A stretch of DNA of 64,000 bases from Mucilaginibacter gossypii (GTDB taxonomy: Bacteria; Bacteroidota; Bacteroidia; Sphingobacteriales; Sphingobacteriaceae), in NCBI RefSeq assembly GCF_900100945.1, contig NZ_FNCG01000002.1, positions 415,940 through 479,939 of the forward strand. The letters run 5' to 3'. Position 1 is the stretch's first letter. Each line of letters starts with the position of its first letter. Of the stretch, positions 8,720 to 17,099 are shown in pieces. The translations under genes were made by a program, and so were the position numbers. The notes below the pieces were generated by a model. That model ran no database searches. It saw only the letters and a program-made list of their open reading frames with translations, and was not told the DNA's origin.

Positions 8720-9211
8720 TTATAGTTTTACCTCTTTTTCGCTACCGGCAGGAGGAGGACCGGAGCTAAAAACCTTTACTGTTAAAATGTTCCCTGCTTC
8801 TGTATTTGGTAATGGATCATGTTTTTCGTTCCACCCCATATTTTTTAGCGCGAACATTGCCCCGGTTACATTTTGGTGCAGATGGGCTTCATAGCAGGCT
8901 TCTACGCGTAAAACGCCCTGTTTAACTGCCTGTGAAAACGGGCCGTGCTGTACATATGTATAAAACTCCTGCCGGCTGCTAAAGCCAAGGGCAAGGGCCA
9001 GTCCTGATAATGTTGCAGGTTCGGGTTCACGGTCCCAAACCTTTTGTTCAATAGTTTCTGCATTGTCTTTACTGTTTTTTACCGGTTTTTGTTCAATATG
9101 ATATTTCCCCTTTATATAGGCGAAATATTTGTCAATAAGCCGCTCAACCTGGGCGGCGTTATTAAAGGAAGATATATCAGGCTTCATTATGTTTTGAATG
9201 CCGATTGGCAT
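8720..9211 (-). CDS. Phage terminase small subunit
   Basis: A 163-residue protein. The central part (ATLSGLALALGFSSRQEFY) is the helix-turn-helix-like DNA-recognition region of Bacteroidota phage small terminases. The following helices (VEACYEAHLHQNVTGAMFAL and a KNMGWNEK segment) are typical of the oligomerisation core. It recognises the packaging site and delivers DNA to the large subunit. ATG codons at 9211 and 9187 are both possible, and the second (MKPDISSF) gives a more usual N-terminus. It is the first gene of the minus-strand block and is divergent from the toxin-antitoxin pair. Confidence 0.85.
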   Translation of the reverse strand: MPIGIQNIMKPDISSFNNAAQVERLIDKYFAYIKGKYHIEQKPVKNSKDNAETIEQKVWDREPEPATLSGLALALGFSSRQEFYTYVQHGPFSQAVKQGVLRVEACYEAHLHQNVTGAMFALKNMGWNEKHDPLPNTEAGNILTVKVFSSGPPPAGSEKEVKL

Positions 9212-9316
9212 AAGGGAATAATCAAATGTCGGGAATATTTTTCACAATTACTAATTTTATTGGTAATTTTTTATTTAAGCAGATGTAGGCGGATGGGCAT
9301 AGCGGTGGAATGAATA

Positions 9317-9358
9317 AAATGTAAATATTTTCTTTTTTAATAGAAAAAATTTACATTT
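9317..9358 (+). promoter_or_regulatory. Palindromic operator with overlapping -7 element, upstream of the antitoxin
   Basis: Arms 9317-9333 and 9342-9358 are inverted repeats matching at 16 of 17 positions, with an 8-base spacer. A Bacteroidota-type -7 element (TACATTTG, 9352-9359) overlaps the right arm, and the antitoxin ATG is at 9363. A repressor here would block transcription. Autoregulation by the Xre/ParS antitoxin is the natural guess. Confidence 0.6.
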
Positions 9359-9362
9359 GTGT

Positions 9363-9866
9363 ATGAGCAAAGCAATTAAACGTAATACAGCTATTGAAGG
9401 CCGGCAAGGGCAGGCTGCATCCCGCCCTTATGTATTTACCGATGCGCCTATGCAGGTTTTTAATGATCTGCTGATGCCTTATGAAACCTATTTTAAATCG
9501 CCTTTGGCTAAGCTTGGGGCTATAAAACAAGGGTTGCGTTCAAATTCCATCACTGATTTATTAAAGGTAACCGGTGCTACTCAAAGTGATATTGCCAAAT
9601 GGTTGCATATAACCGAGCCTACTTTGCGTAAGCATTTGCAAAGCACACATGAGCTAAACCAGGGGCTGAGTGAGCACATCATTCAACTGTTTGAGCTTTT
9701 TGACAAAGGCCTGGATACCTTTGGCTCCCTTGATGAGTTTAAAGGCTGGCTAAAACATTATAATCCGGGTATTGATGCTATCCCATTTGATTTGCTCGAT
9801 ACCATAACAGGCATTGGTATTGTAATAAGTCAGCTTATCCGTATTGATTACGGTGTGCTTGCCTAA
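9363..9866 (+). CDS. Xre/ParS-family antitoxin (DUF2384)
   Basis: A 167-residue protein with an Xre-like helix-turn-helix in the middle (TGATQSDIAKWLHITEPTLR) and a C-terminal DUF2384/MbcA-ParS-Xre domain (LFELFDKGLDTFGSLDEFKG). These antitoxins bind and block a partner RES toxin and repress their own promoter. The RES gene follows 97 bases downstream. I chose the ATG at 9363 because the upstream TTG at 9357 lies in the palindromic operator. Length is normal for the family (about 140-170). Confidence 0.9.
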   Translation: MSKAIKRNTAIEGRQGQAASRPYVFTDAPMQVFNDLLMPYETYFKSPLAKLGAIKQGLRSNSITDLLKVTGATQSDIAKWLHITEPTLRKHLQSTHELNQGLSEHIIQLFELFDKGLDTFGSLDEFKGWLKHYNPGIDAIPFDLLDTITGIGIVISQLIRIDYGVLA

Positions 9867-9963
9867 AAATAATTATTGAATTAATGATTTAGTGAATTAT
9901 TGATTGCATTTTTAACGCAAATTTATGATCACTAAATAGGTTATTAATCTTTCCTTCTATCTT

Positions 9964-10428
9964 TTGAACGTTTACCGGATAAGTCAAACCAAGTATGCCC
10001 ATGACCGCAAAGGCTCAGGAATTGACGGCCGATGGAATTCATTGGGACAATATATGATCTATACAGGCGGTTCACTGGCTCTTTCATGTCTTGAAAAACT
10101 GGCGCACTCGCCTGGTACTGCTTTATATGCCGGTGATTTTTCAGTTATTATATTTCAGATACCGGATAACCTGCCTGTTTTTGAAATCACTGTAAACAAA
10201 CTCCAAAAACTTAATGCCAACTGGCACAAGGTAATTAACTACCCGGTTACTCAATTGCTTGGTGATACCTGGCTTCGTAAAATGGAAACGGCCGTATTAA
10301 AAGTGCCATCGGCAATTATTGACCTGGAGTATAATTACCTGCTTAATCCGGCCCATCCCGATTATAACAAAATAACTATCAGCAGTGTAAATAAGTTCAC
10401 TTTTGATCCGCGGCTTAAAGCTCAATAA
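9964..10428 (+). CDS. RES-domain toxin
   Basis: A 154-residue RES-family protein, with a conserved Arg near the N-terminus (MNVYRISQ), Tyr and Glu in YTGGSLALSCLEKLAH, and Ser in VPSAIIDLEYNYLLNPAHPD, the pattern that names the family. Characterised members degrade NAD+ and stop growth. The start is a TTG at 9964, and no ATG lies close by in frame. The 97-base gap to the antitoxin is longer than usual, but order and strand are as expected (antitoxin first). It sits at the border of the phage block, a common place for such pairs. Confidence 0.9.
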   Translation: MNVYRISQTKYAHDRKGSGIDGRWNSLGQYMIYTGGSLALSCLEKLAHSPGTALYAGDFSVIIFQIPDNLPVFEITVNKLQKLNANWHKVINYPVTQLLGDTWLRKMETAVLKVPSAIIDLEYNYLLNPAHPDYNKITISSVNKFTFDPRLKAQ

Positions 10429-10511
10429 AATCTTGTACAAACAAATAACTTAAATAATTATTTTATAATTGCACGGATAAACCTTTACTTTTCCTGCATC
10501 GAATAATTATA

Positions 10512-11756
10512 ATGGGTATTAATAAAACAAGCATTTTAATTTTTGCAGGCCTGCTCATAAGTATCAGAGTACACGCCCAGGATAAAAGATACATCCCGAT
10601 AGGGCACACTAAATATAAAGATACAATACTGGTTACCCATCCCGACACTACTTTTGAAAAAGATGTATTTGACGTTATAGGATCCATTTTTGGTGAAAGC
10701 AAGAAGCCCGGCAAAGTTGATTCTGTAACTTCAAAACCGGTAATATCAATTATTCCGGCTATAGGTTACACTTTACAAACAGGGCTGGCGGGTACTATAT
10801 CGGGCAATGTGATTTTCAGGTTAGCACCCGATACCCGGATCTCCACTATAACGGTAAACCCTGCTTACACTCAAAATAAGCAGGTGATCGTCCCCATCCA
10901 ATCAAACATATGGTCGAAAAATAACAAATATGATTTTATAGGCGATTTCAGGTTTTACAAATATCCGCAAAGCAGTTTTGGCTTAGGCAGTAATTCTGAC
11001 AGGGATAATGAAAATCCCCTGGTTTACAGTTTTTTTCGTTTCCATGAAACTGTTTTGCGCAATGTATCCGGAAATTTTTACGCCGGTTTGGGGTATATTT
11101 TTGATGACAGGTGGGATATGTACGAGAAAGGTCAGTTAAACGGAAAAACGTCCGACTATGAAAGGTACGGCCCCGTTAGCCGCGCTATATCAACCGGGAT
11201 AACGTTTAGCGGGCTCTATGACAGTCGCGACAACCCGATTAATGCATCGCGCGGATTCTACACCTCATTACAGTACCGGGATAATTATACTTTTTTAGGC
11301 AGTACAACTGCTTGGCGCTCTTTAATTGTTGATGTGCGCAAATACTTCAGGTTTCCGGAAAGCTCGGATAACGTGCTGGCCTTTTGGTCATACAATTGGC
11401 TGGTAATTAATGGTCGGCCGGCATATCTCGACCTGCCCGCTACAGGGCATGACCCGAGCTTTACTACCGGGCGCGGATACATACAGGGTAGGTTTAGAGG
11501 GGCGCAAATGGTTTACCTTGAAAGCGAATACCGGTTTAAAATAACCCGTAATGGTTTACTTGGAGGGGTAGCTTTTGTAAACGGCGAGTCGTTTTCGGCG
11601 GCACCGGGTACGGCTTTGCAAACTGTGCAGCCTGGTTTTGGAGCCGGTTTAAGGGTTAAACTGAATAAGGTATCCAAAACAAACATAGCCATTGATTATG
11701 GTTTCGGGCGCGAAGGGTCAAAAGGCTTGTTTATTAATGTGGGCGAAGTGTTTTAA
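10512..11756 (+). CDS. Omp85/BamA-like outer-membrane beta-barrel protein
   Basis: A 414-residue protein with a signal peptide ending at HAQ, then a short linker and a barrel that ends in Phe, the classic outer-membrane C-terminus. Motifs of the surface-antigen (D15) family are visible: GLYDSRDNPINASRGFY and GRGYIQGRFRGAQMVYLESE, the latter close to the (V/Y)RGF element of Omp85 barrels. There are no POTRA domains, so this is a short barrel-only member, common in Bacteroidota and of unknown substrate. It stands alone on the plus strand. Confidence 0.8.
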   Translation: MGINKTSILIFAGLLISIRVHAQDKRYIPIGHTKYKDTILVTHPDTTFEKDVFDVIGSIFGESKKPGKVDSVTSKPVISIIPAIGYTLQTGLAGTISGNVIFRLAPDTRISTITVNPAYTQNKQVIVPIQSNIWSKNNKYDFIGDFRFYKYPQSSFGLGSNSDRDNENPLVYSFFRFHETVLRNVSGNFYAGLGYIFDDRWDMYEKGQLNGKTSDYERYGPVSRAISTGITFSGLYDSRDNPINASRGFYTSLQYRDNYTFLGSTTAWRSLIVDVRKYFRFPESSDNVLAFWSYNWLVINGRPAYLDLPATGHDPSFTTGRGYIQGRFRGAQMVYLESEYRFKITRNGLLGGVAFVNGESFSAAPGTALQTVQPGFGAGLRVKLNKVSKTNIAIDYGFGREGSKGLFINVGEVF

Positions 11757-12030
11757 TTGGTCGATATTGGTTTGATTAACAGTATATTGTCTGTAATTTG
11801 TATTTTAATTTTTACATTTTGGATGGTGAAAATTCCTGAAAATAGGCCGTAGCTTGCCCGTTTTTTGCATTTTTATTAAAAGGGCATTACCGCGCATAAA
11901 CCGGCAACTTTAGCATGACTATTGACGTATATTCATATAAAGGTTAAAAAAAGTTAAAAAATTAATTCGTTTAACCATATTTAATGAAATTTGTAATTAT
12001 TTATTGCTATGTTTATTCGCCAGTAAGCCT

Positions 12031-12627
12031 ATGATACGTACCAGTTTTACTAAATGGTTTGTTTTACTAAGTTTATCCATTTCGGTGGCTTTAACTTCCT
12101 GTCAAAAAGACGAGGAAGTGAAAGATATCAGCGCGGTTAAAACATCTGGCAGTAAGGACAGCGTATCATCAGTAAACATTATCAATACTCCGGGTAATTT
12201 TCTTGCAGGCAAAGGTACTTTAAAAGTTACCATCGAAGATTCTACTTACACTTTCGATGCCAGCCAGGATTCAATTGCATTCATAAACGTGCATAATGGC
12301 GATAACAAATACTTTGGCATCACAGCAATCAATAAGGCGCATAACATGAGTTTTGGCATCAGCTCGTTAGGATTGGCGTCGGTGAAAACCAGCAGCGACG
12401 TAGCCGGAAGCCAGTTTTTATTTAAGGTTGATGAAAAAAAACCATTACTTCAATATACCCTTACCAAATATGCCGGACAACAGGATTTTGGTAAGATTGA
12501 TATGGATCAGTATAATCACGAAAATATGATTGCTAAAGGTACTTTCTTTACCTTTTTAGCTAAAGACGATAAGTCTGACTCTCCTTTTTACCGCGTTGAG
12601 GGAAGCTTCGAGCTACAACTCAAATAA
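12031..12627 (+). CDS. Lipoprotein of unknown function
   Basis: A 198-residue protein with a lipoprotein signal (start MIRTSFTKWF, lipobox ALTSC). I prefer the ATG at 12031 over the TTG at 12004 because it gives a normal signal peptide. The mature part is beta-rich (GTLKVTIEDSTYTFDASQDS, VEGSFELQLK at the end) and resembles the small calycin-like or jelly-roll-like lipoproteins found across Bacteroidota. No catalytic motif is visible. The 11757-12030 stretch before it contains nothing I can name. Confidence 0.7.
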   Translation: MIRTSFTKWFVLLSLSISVALTSCQKDEEVKDISAVKTSGSKDSVSSVNIINTPGNFLAGKGTLKVTIEDSTYTFDASQDSIAFINVHNGDNKYFGITAINKAHNMSFGISSLGLASVKTSSDVAGSQFLFKVDEKKPLLQYTLTKYAGQQDFGKIDMDQYNHENMIAKGTFFTFLAKDDKSDSPFYRVEGSFELQLK

Positions 12628-12773
12628 AATCCGGTTCTGTTTTTAACATTTGGTTTGGAAGTTTTATTCAGTAATATGAAGGTAAAAAAGCCATTACCTA
12701 ATCATCATTAGTGCCCGGAGAGGCAGGAATCCGGCTCTTTTTTTGTACCTTTACGCAAATTTTAAAAACATTG

Positions 12774-13064
12774 ATGAAAGTATTTATTGCAGGTCTTCCT
12801 TTAGAAGTAGATGAGGCCGAATTAACAGCTGTTTTTGGTGATTTTGGGCCGGTTAAATCGCTCAGGATCATTAAGGATCGCGAAACAAAAGAGAGTAAGG
12901 GTTTTGGTTTTGTGGAGATGGTTAACGAGGATGAAGCGAAAGAAGCGATACGTTGCATGAATGGAGCAAGTTATTATGGCCGCAGGATCACGGTTAACGT
13001 AGCCGAAGATAAAGGTCCTGGCTTTAACGGCGGTGGCCAAAAAGGTGGCTTCAGACGTAATTAA
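12774..13064 (+). CDS. RNA-binding protein with a single RRM
   Basis: A 96-residue protein made of one RRM fold. RNP2 is VFIAGLP at residues 3-9 and RNP1 is KGFGFVEM near 42-49, with the aromatic residues that stack on RNA. The tail is Gly-rich and basic (GFNGGGQKGGFRRN). Such single-RRM proteins are common in Bacteroidota, often several per genome, and are thought to bind mRNA and act after transcription. Translation starts at the ATG at 12774. The frame extends upstream to a GTG at 12711, but the RRM begins at the ATG. A hairpin terminator follows at 13103. Confidence 0.92.
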   Translation: MKVFIAGLPLEVDEAELTAVFGDFGPVKSLRIIKDRETKESKGFGFVEMVNEDEAKEAIRCMNGASYYGRRITVNVAEDKGPGFNGGGQKGGFRRN

Positions 13065-13102
13065 TACCAACTAAAACATTATTCTTCTTTTTTTAAAATA
13101 TT

Positions 13103-13130
13103 AGCCGGCTTAGTCCGGCTTTTTTGTTTT
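13103..13130 (+). terminator. Rho-independent terminator after the RRM gene
   Basis: Stem AGCCGG/CCGGCT with a 6-base loop, followed by a T-rich run to 13130. Confidence 0.75.
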
Positions 13131-13224
13131 TGGTGATGCGGGATTTTATAATTTAAATCACTTAAACTAATTTGTTGCTTTCCAAACAATAGCCCTGAAA
13201 TTGATCTGTTTACGTGCGCAATTT

Positions 13225-13320
13225 AATGGGCACGTGCTGCCGGCCGGGACTTATTATCACGTGGTTGATCTTAAAGATGGTAAGAAACCGCTGTCGGGGT
13301 ATGTAACACTTTTAAAGTGA
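13225..13320 (+). pseudogene. Remnant of a type IX secretion C-terminal sorting domain
   Basis: The plus frame encodes NGHVLPAGTYYHVVDLKD, then GKKPLSGYVTLLK and a stop. This is the final strand pair of the type B (gliding-motility-associated) C-terminal domain used by the type IX secretion system, which normally ends NGKxLPxGTYYYxIxL...GxVTIIR. Upstream, the frame stays open for only about 15 more codons without a plausible start or the rest of a cargo protein. It is therefore a decayed tail of a lost secreted protein. Confidence 0.6.
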
Positions 13321-13355
13321 TATATGCGAGCCGGCGCAATTAAGTAACTTATTGT

Positions 13356-13703
13356 TTATGATGCTTGTGCCAGTGAATTGTTAACATCGAGGTTACTAAG
13401 TAAGCTGTCAAGCTTGAGGTTAAATTCTTTCAATTTGATATCGCCTTTTTCAAAAGCTCCTGTTAAGCGTGTTAACTCCTGTTCAATACTTGTTACAATG
13501 GCATTGTTGGTATTAGTAGCATTCTTTTGTAAATCTTCAATTACTTCTATTTTATGTTCTGCAGCTTTAAGCAGGTATAGTTGTTGCACATCGGCGGTTA
13601 TATGACTACTATCGCCAGCTTTTGTGTTTTGCCGTTTGTTAAATTCAACTAAAATTATGGCAGCAATAATAGCCGCGATTACCAGTATCATGATAGGTTC
13701 CAT
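13356..13703 (-). CDS. Small membrane-anchored protein with a SHOCT-like tail
   Basis: A 115-residue protein with one N-terminal transmembrane helix (residues about 4-20, IMILVIAAIIAAIILVEF), then a helical cytoplasmic part. It ends in FEKGDIKLKEFNLKLDSLL, a short G-[DK]-I-x-[ILV]-x-x-[YF] pattern like the SHOCT oligomerisation motif. A protein with the same layout is encoded at 17297-17632. Function unknown. The neighbours are not obviously linked. Confidence 0.6.
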   Translation of the reverse strand: MEPIMILVIAAIIAAIILVEFNKRQNTKAGDSSHITADVQQLYLLKAAEHKIEVIEDLQKNATNTNNAIVTSIEQELTRLTGAFEKGDIKLKEFNLKLDSLLSNLDVNNSLAQAS

Positions 13704-13921
13704 CTTCTTCTCTTTTTATTACAACTTTATCACTCCGGCAGAGGCCTGCGGTTTATAATTACTATAAATATAATTGAATAAAAAATAAACTAAAAAGCTA
13801 TTGTTGATAAAATGCCCATTTGTGAATAACTATTGAGAAATGGTTGTAAGTTTTGTGTAAATATGTGAAGCTTTAAATAGATGGAAACAGGTTAGCCATA
13901 CCGGATAGCTGTTGTAATTTG

Positions 13922-14446
13922 TTATTGTTTGCTATTGAGCCGCTTTTCGTAGCACAAAAAACTTAAACCCGGCCTTATATCCAGGCTAATTTCGCCGGCC
14001 AAAACATAGCCCAGCTTTGGGAATAGCTTTTGCGTTGCCATGTTCGCAATATTGGTGTCAATTCGTAATGTATTTATTCCTCGCTGTATAGCTTCATGTT
14101 CGGCCTGCTTGAGAAGTGCTGTGGCGACGCCCCGGCCCTGGTAGTTAATGTTTACAGCAAGCCGATGCGTAACTATAGCAGCTTCACCGATATCAAGCCC
14201 GGCCTGCGCATATTCTGCATCCTGATCGGTAGTTAGGGCAGCCACACCCGCAATTGCTCCTGTAACTTCGGCGACCCAAAGTTGGTTAAGGTTAATGTCC
14301 TCTGTAAATACTTGTTTATTGGGATAGTCGTCATTCCATTGAAAATTACCTGCTGCTTTCATGCCAGGTATTACTTCAGCTACAAAAGCTAATATCTGGG
14401 GTATATCATTGAGGGTAGCCAGCCGGATTGTCATTTTATCTGTCAA
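13922..14446 (-). CDS. GNAT-family N-acetyltransferase
   Basis: A 174-residue GNAT fold. Acetyl-CoA motif A is visible as HRLAVNINYQGRGVATALL (Q/RxxGxG/A near 105-110), followed by ALLKQAEHEAIQRG and a DTNIANMATQKLFPKLGY stretch (motif B). The substrate cannot be read from the sequence; single-domain members act on small molecules, antibiotics or protein N-termini. It stands alone on the minus strand. Confidence 0.88.
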   Translation of the reverse strand: MTDKMTIRLATLNDIPQILAFVAEVIPGMKAAGNFQWNDDYPNKQVFTEDINLNQLWVAEVTGAIAGVAALTTDQDAEYAQAGLDIGEAAIVTHRLAVNINYQGRGVATALLKQAEHEAIQRGINTLRIDTNIANMATQKLFPKLGYVLAGEISLDIRPGLSFLCYEKRLNSKQ

Positions 14447-14595
14447 GCAAATTGTAATTAAAAATAACGAAGTTTTAAGCTATGATAGCTTGATTTTTGT
14501 AATAAATAATCGGCTTATTTCGCTGTGGGCCGTTTTATAATACTGTTTGGATGTTAATTTATAGGTATGATAACCGCTCACCGGGCAGGCAACAA

Positions 14596-14637
14596 TGGCG
14601 GTGGAATTTGTTGTTCTTTTAATAAATTCTACCGCCA
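14596..14637 (-). terminator. Hairpin just after the S24 repressor gene
   Basis: Arms 14596-14609 and 14624-14637 pair at 13 of 14 positions with a 14-base loop, seven bases past the stop of the minus-strand repressor gene. There is no strong U run, so it may be a weak or factor-assisted terminator. Confidence 0.45.
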
Positions 14638-14643
14638 CGCTGG

Positions 14644-15345
14644 TTAATGGTTATGCTTTTTGTGGATGTCTTTAACAAGGCAAAGTTTTTTGATGTCGAC
14701 TACTTTTATAATAAATGGGGCATATTTGAGCCGGTTGCCAACCATTTCGGTTGTATTATCTGAATGTGCAATTACTTCATCAGGGCTATCCCCTGCAAGC
14801 AGGCGTTTATACATTCGGTAATCTCCCCACTCGATGTAATAAACCTCGCCGGGCAGGATCTTTTTGTCATGAATTATTTTTAGTGCAACCCAGCAGCCGT
14901 TTTCAAGATATGGGTACATACTGTGCCCCCAAACCGGAAGTGCGAAATCGCAATCCTCAATGCCCGGGAAATTCATATGACCAACCGGCTGTGAATCATT
15001 AATGTCGTTATATACTTCTACGCCTGAAGCGGTTGCAGAAATTTCATACATAGGTATGCCCTCACTGTGTTTGGATACAGGCTTTGATTCAGAGAAATTC
15101 TGTTTTTTGTCTCCGATTATGTATTCTTTGTATTTTTCTTTAAAAATACGGAGTTTTTCTGGATCTATGTTCTGTCGGCTCTTTATTATTTCAGTGATTG
15201 AGCTTGGCGAGTTAAAGCCTAACGCTTCAGCTAATTGAGCATTTCCATTAAAAGCTTTTCCCTTAAGCTGATTGTAAAGTATGATAAACTCCAATGTGTC
15301 GGGCCGTACAATCTTTATTTTGTTTGGTTTTATGTCGTCTTCCAT
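14644..15345 (-). CDS. S24/LexA-type phage repressor-like regulator
   Basis: A 233-residue protein with an N-terminal helix-turn-helix (AEALGFNSPSSITEIIKSRQ) and a C-terminal S24 peptidase-like domain. The catalytic Ser sits in GHSMYPYLENG and the Lys in YRMYKRLL, as in LexA and CI-type repressors that cleave themselves after DNA damage. An Ala-Ser-Gly stretch (SATASGVEVY) could hold the cleavage site. The region upstream has a divergent plus-strand promoter. It may control the phage block 5 kb away or be an orphan from an older element. Confidence 0.85.
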   Translation of the reverse strand: MEDDIKPNKIKIVRPDTLEFIILYNQLKGKAFNGNAQLAEALGFNSPSSITEIIKSRQNIDPEKLRIFKEKYKEYIIGDKKQNFSESKPVSKHSEGIPMYEISATASGVEVYNDINDSQPVGHMNFPGIEDCDFALPVWGHSMYPYLENGCWVALKIIHDKKILPGEVYYIEWGDYRMYKRLLAGDSPDEVIAHSDNTTEMVGNRLKYAPFIIKVVDIKKLCLVKDIHKKHNH

Positions 15346-15370
15346 GATGAAAATAATTTAAATATTTTTC

Positions 15371-15402
15371 TTGATTATAATAAAGATTATTCTGTATATT
15401 TG
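15371..15402 (+). promoter_or_regulatory. Bacteroidota-type promoter, divergent from the S24 repressor
   Basis: A -33 TTG at 15371-15373 and a perfect -7 TATATTTG at 15395-15402, separated by 21 bases. It fires to the right, away from the repressor gene whose start is at 15345, and would serve the two small genes at 15550 and 15812. Confidence 0.55.
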
Positions 15403-15549
15403 TTTCGTTGATAAATGCTAATGTAAGTCAAATTATTTACAAATCAAAATGTTCGTTTCGTTTTATAAAGAGTATTCTTTTGTTAAGTACGATATTCTGT
15501 AATTTAAAATCAAGAAATAATATCAATAAATAATCAATATCATACCACC

Positions 15550-15744
15550 ATGCATATAGTATTTTCGGCCCTGCGGCAATTGACAGGAAGTAATAGCAAT
15601 CAACATAATCGAGATACTTTGAATGAACATGAGGCTTTGCAGCGCTTTGAGGGTTACAAAACTGCATGTGAAAAATATAGAGATGAAATTGCTGCTATCC
15701 AAAAGTATATGCCGGGATGGATGCCCGCTTTTAAACGGTCATAA
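15550..15744 (+). CDS. Small hypothetical protein next to the repressor
   Basis: A 64-residue protein (MHIVFSALRQLTGSN...), hydrophilic and helical in its second half (GYKTACEKYRDEIAAIQKYM). No domain recognised. It is the first gene after the promoter divergent from the S24 repressor, the place where phages keep early genes, so a mobile-element origin is plausible. The opposing minus-strand ORF over the same region looks less protein-like. Confidence 0.5.
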   Translation: MHIVFSALRQLTGSNSNQHNRDTLNEHEALQRFEGYKTACEKYRDEIAAIQKYMPGWMPAFKRS

Positions 15745-15811
15745 CCTGGTTGCAGGTATTACGGCCTTAAATTCTCAATTAAAATAATACGAAATCAATA
15801 CACTAATTATC

Positions 15812-16228
15812 ATGATAAAAATTTCTCAAAAACTTAAAAGCCAGCTTTGGTGGCTTATTATATCGGTTGACTATGATTACAGCCGGATAACTATTGCCGA
15901 ACACGATATTACCGATGAAGTGCTTACTTTGTGGCTGGAGGATAAACAGGATTTTAAAAACTCAATTGATGAATGCCTTCAGGTAGATATCCGGATCCGT
16001 GACCTTGCCCGGATCATTAAAGCCGAAAATCTGAATAGTTACGAGGGTACCAAATTACACCCAACCAAAAACTTTGCCTACAAGGCCCGCATCGAAATTA
16101 ACACCCCCTTGCAATGGTATAAAGAGGACGCCTCGTCACCCGAACAGCAATGGACCCGCGAAGCTGTATTGAAAGCTTTGCTTACACAACTTGTAGAAGA
16201 GGGTGCTGCAAGTGATTATGCGTATTAA
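15812..16228 (+). CDS. Hypothetical protein
   Basis: A 138-residue protein starting MIKISQKLKSQLWWLIISVD. The ATG is preceded by AT-rich sequence with no clear Shine-Dalgarno, as usual in this phylum. The middle reads like a mixed alpha-beta domain (LTLWLEDKQDFKNSIDECLQ) and the end is acidic (LLTQLVEEGAASDYAY). No family recognised. It follows the 64-residue gene by 67 bases on the same strand and may share its transcript. Confidence 0.55.
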   Translation: MIKISQKLKSQLWWLIISVDYDYSRITIAEHDITDEVLTLWLEDKQDFKNSIDECLQVDIRIRDLARIIKAENLNSYEGTKLHPTKNFAYKARIEINTPLQWYKEDASSPEQQWTREAVLKALLTQLVEEGAASDYAY

Positions 16229-16330
16229 ATTAGCTATAAAATATGCTGTTTGGCATTTAATTCATAATTGACCGTGTTGTTAAAATTGCTTTAAATACCG
16301 TTTTACAGGCTTGAGATCATTCACCGTCTA

Positions 16331-16627
16331 TTAGTTGTGGCTTTTACCTGATTGGCCATAACCAGGCAAATCAATCGTAATAACCCGGTATTTATTACCA
16401 AGGTATTTTACCTGATTGTTAAAGTAACTTTTGTTAATGCGTCGTCCATGTACAAAAAGCAATGTGGTATCACCTTTGCCTGTATCTGTATAGGCAATGT
16501 TAACGCCATGGTTGCTGATTTTTACGGCAGACTTATCAATAGCGTTTTTGTTTTGCGGGTGCTGGGTACAGGCATACCACAATCCAATTGAGGTTGCCAG
16601 TGAAAACAATGCGGGTAACTTTTTCAT
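16331..16627 (-). pseudogene. Truncated alpha/beta-hydrolase
   Basis: 98 residues with a lipoprotein-like signal (WYACTQ) and the start of an alpha/beta-hydrolase fold: strand and oxyanion region LLFVHGRRINKSYF, then YRVITIDLPGYGQSGKSHN, where the frame stops. The nucleophile elbow, acid and His are missing, so it cannot be an active hydrolase. After the stop the same frame continues VNDLKPVKRYLKQF to another stop, which looks like the usual end of such a protein. This fits an internal deletion. A complete hydrolase with a similar start is encoded at 27153. Confidence 0.65.
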
Positions 16628-16760
16628 ACAGACAGATAATTATATGCAGCAGGTTCGCTATATAAATATCCGTTTATGAATAGGTTGCAGCAAATGTTTA
16701 ACTTATTTTAACAAAGCGATCATTGTTGCCTGAAGGAGGGCCGGGATGCAGGTCCCGACG

Positions 16761-17099
16761 CTATTTTACTTTTACCAGCTGTTGTTCTTTTTCAATATGC
16801 TCAACCAGCTCCAAATCTTCGCTAACAGCTTCGGCTTCCGGACTTGCGTAGTTTAGTTTGCGGAAACGCCACTGGGCAAAAGCAGGTTCCTGGAAGCGGT
16901 TTATCAGTTTAAAAAATTTGGGGAAATTGTGTACTTCTTCCAACAACAGGCCGGTTACAATACCATTGTTATCAAGTATTTCGCGTATGGTGTATTCCTT
17001 ATCTTTGGTGATCCAAATCTCAAAGTCCTGCCGTATTTCAGCCATCTTTTCAGGATCTATTTTGTCATTTATACAAATTACCTTATCGCCCGGTTTCAT
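16761..17099 (-). CDS. Hypothetical protein with an SH3-like start
   Basis: A 112-residue protein beginning MKPGDKVICINDKID, followed by WITKDKEYTIREIL and GLLLEEVHNFP. The spaced small strands resemble the short SH3-like beta-barrel proteins common in Bacteroidota accessory regions. The last third is charged and probably disordered (AEAVSEDLELVEHIEKEQQL). Function unknown; no operon partner. Confidence 0.65.
   Translation of the reverse strand: MKPGDKVICINDKIDPEKMAEIRQDFEIWITKDKEYTIREILDNNGIVTGLLLEEVHNFPKFFKLINRFQEPAFAQWRFRKLNYASPEAEAVSEDLELVEHIEKEQQLVKVK

Noticed and set aside
14644..15345. S24 protein as LexA
   Set aside because: The helix-turn-helix is phage-like and the neighbours are accessory genes; a host LexA would be expected in another context.
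15437..15667. Minus-strand ORF of 76 codons
   Set aside because: Overlaps the better 15550-15744 gene and has poor composition.
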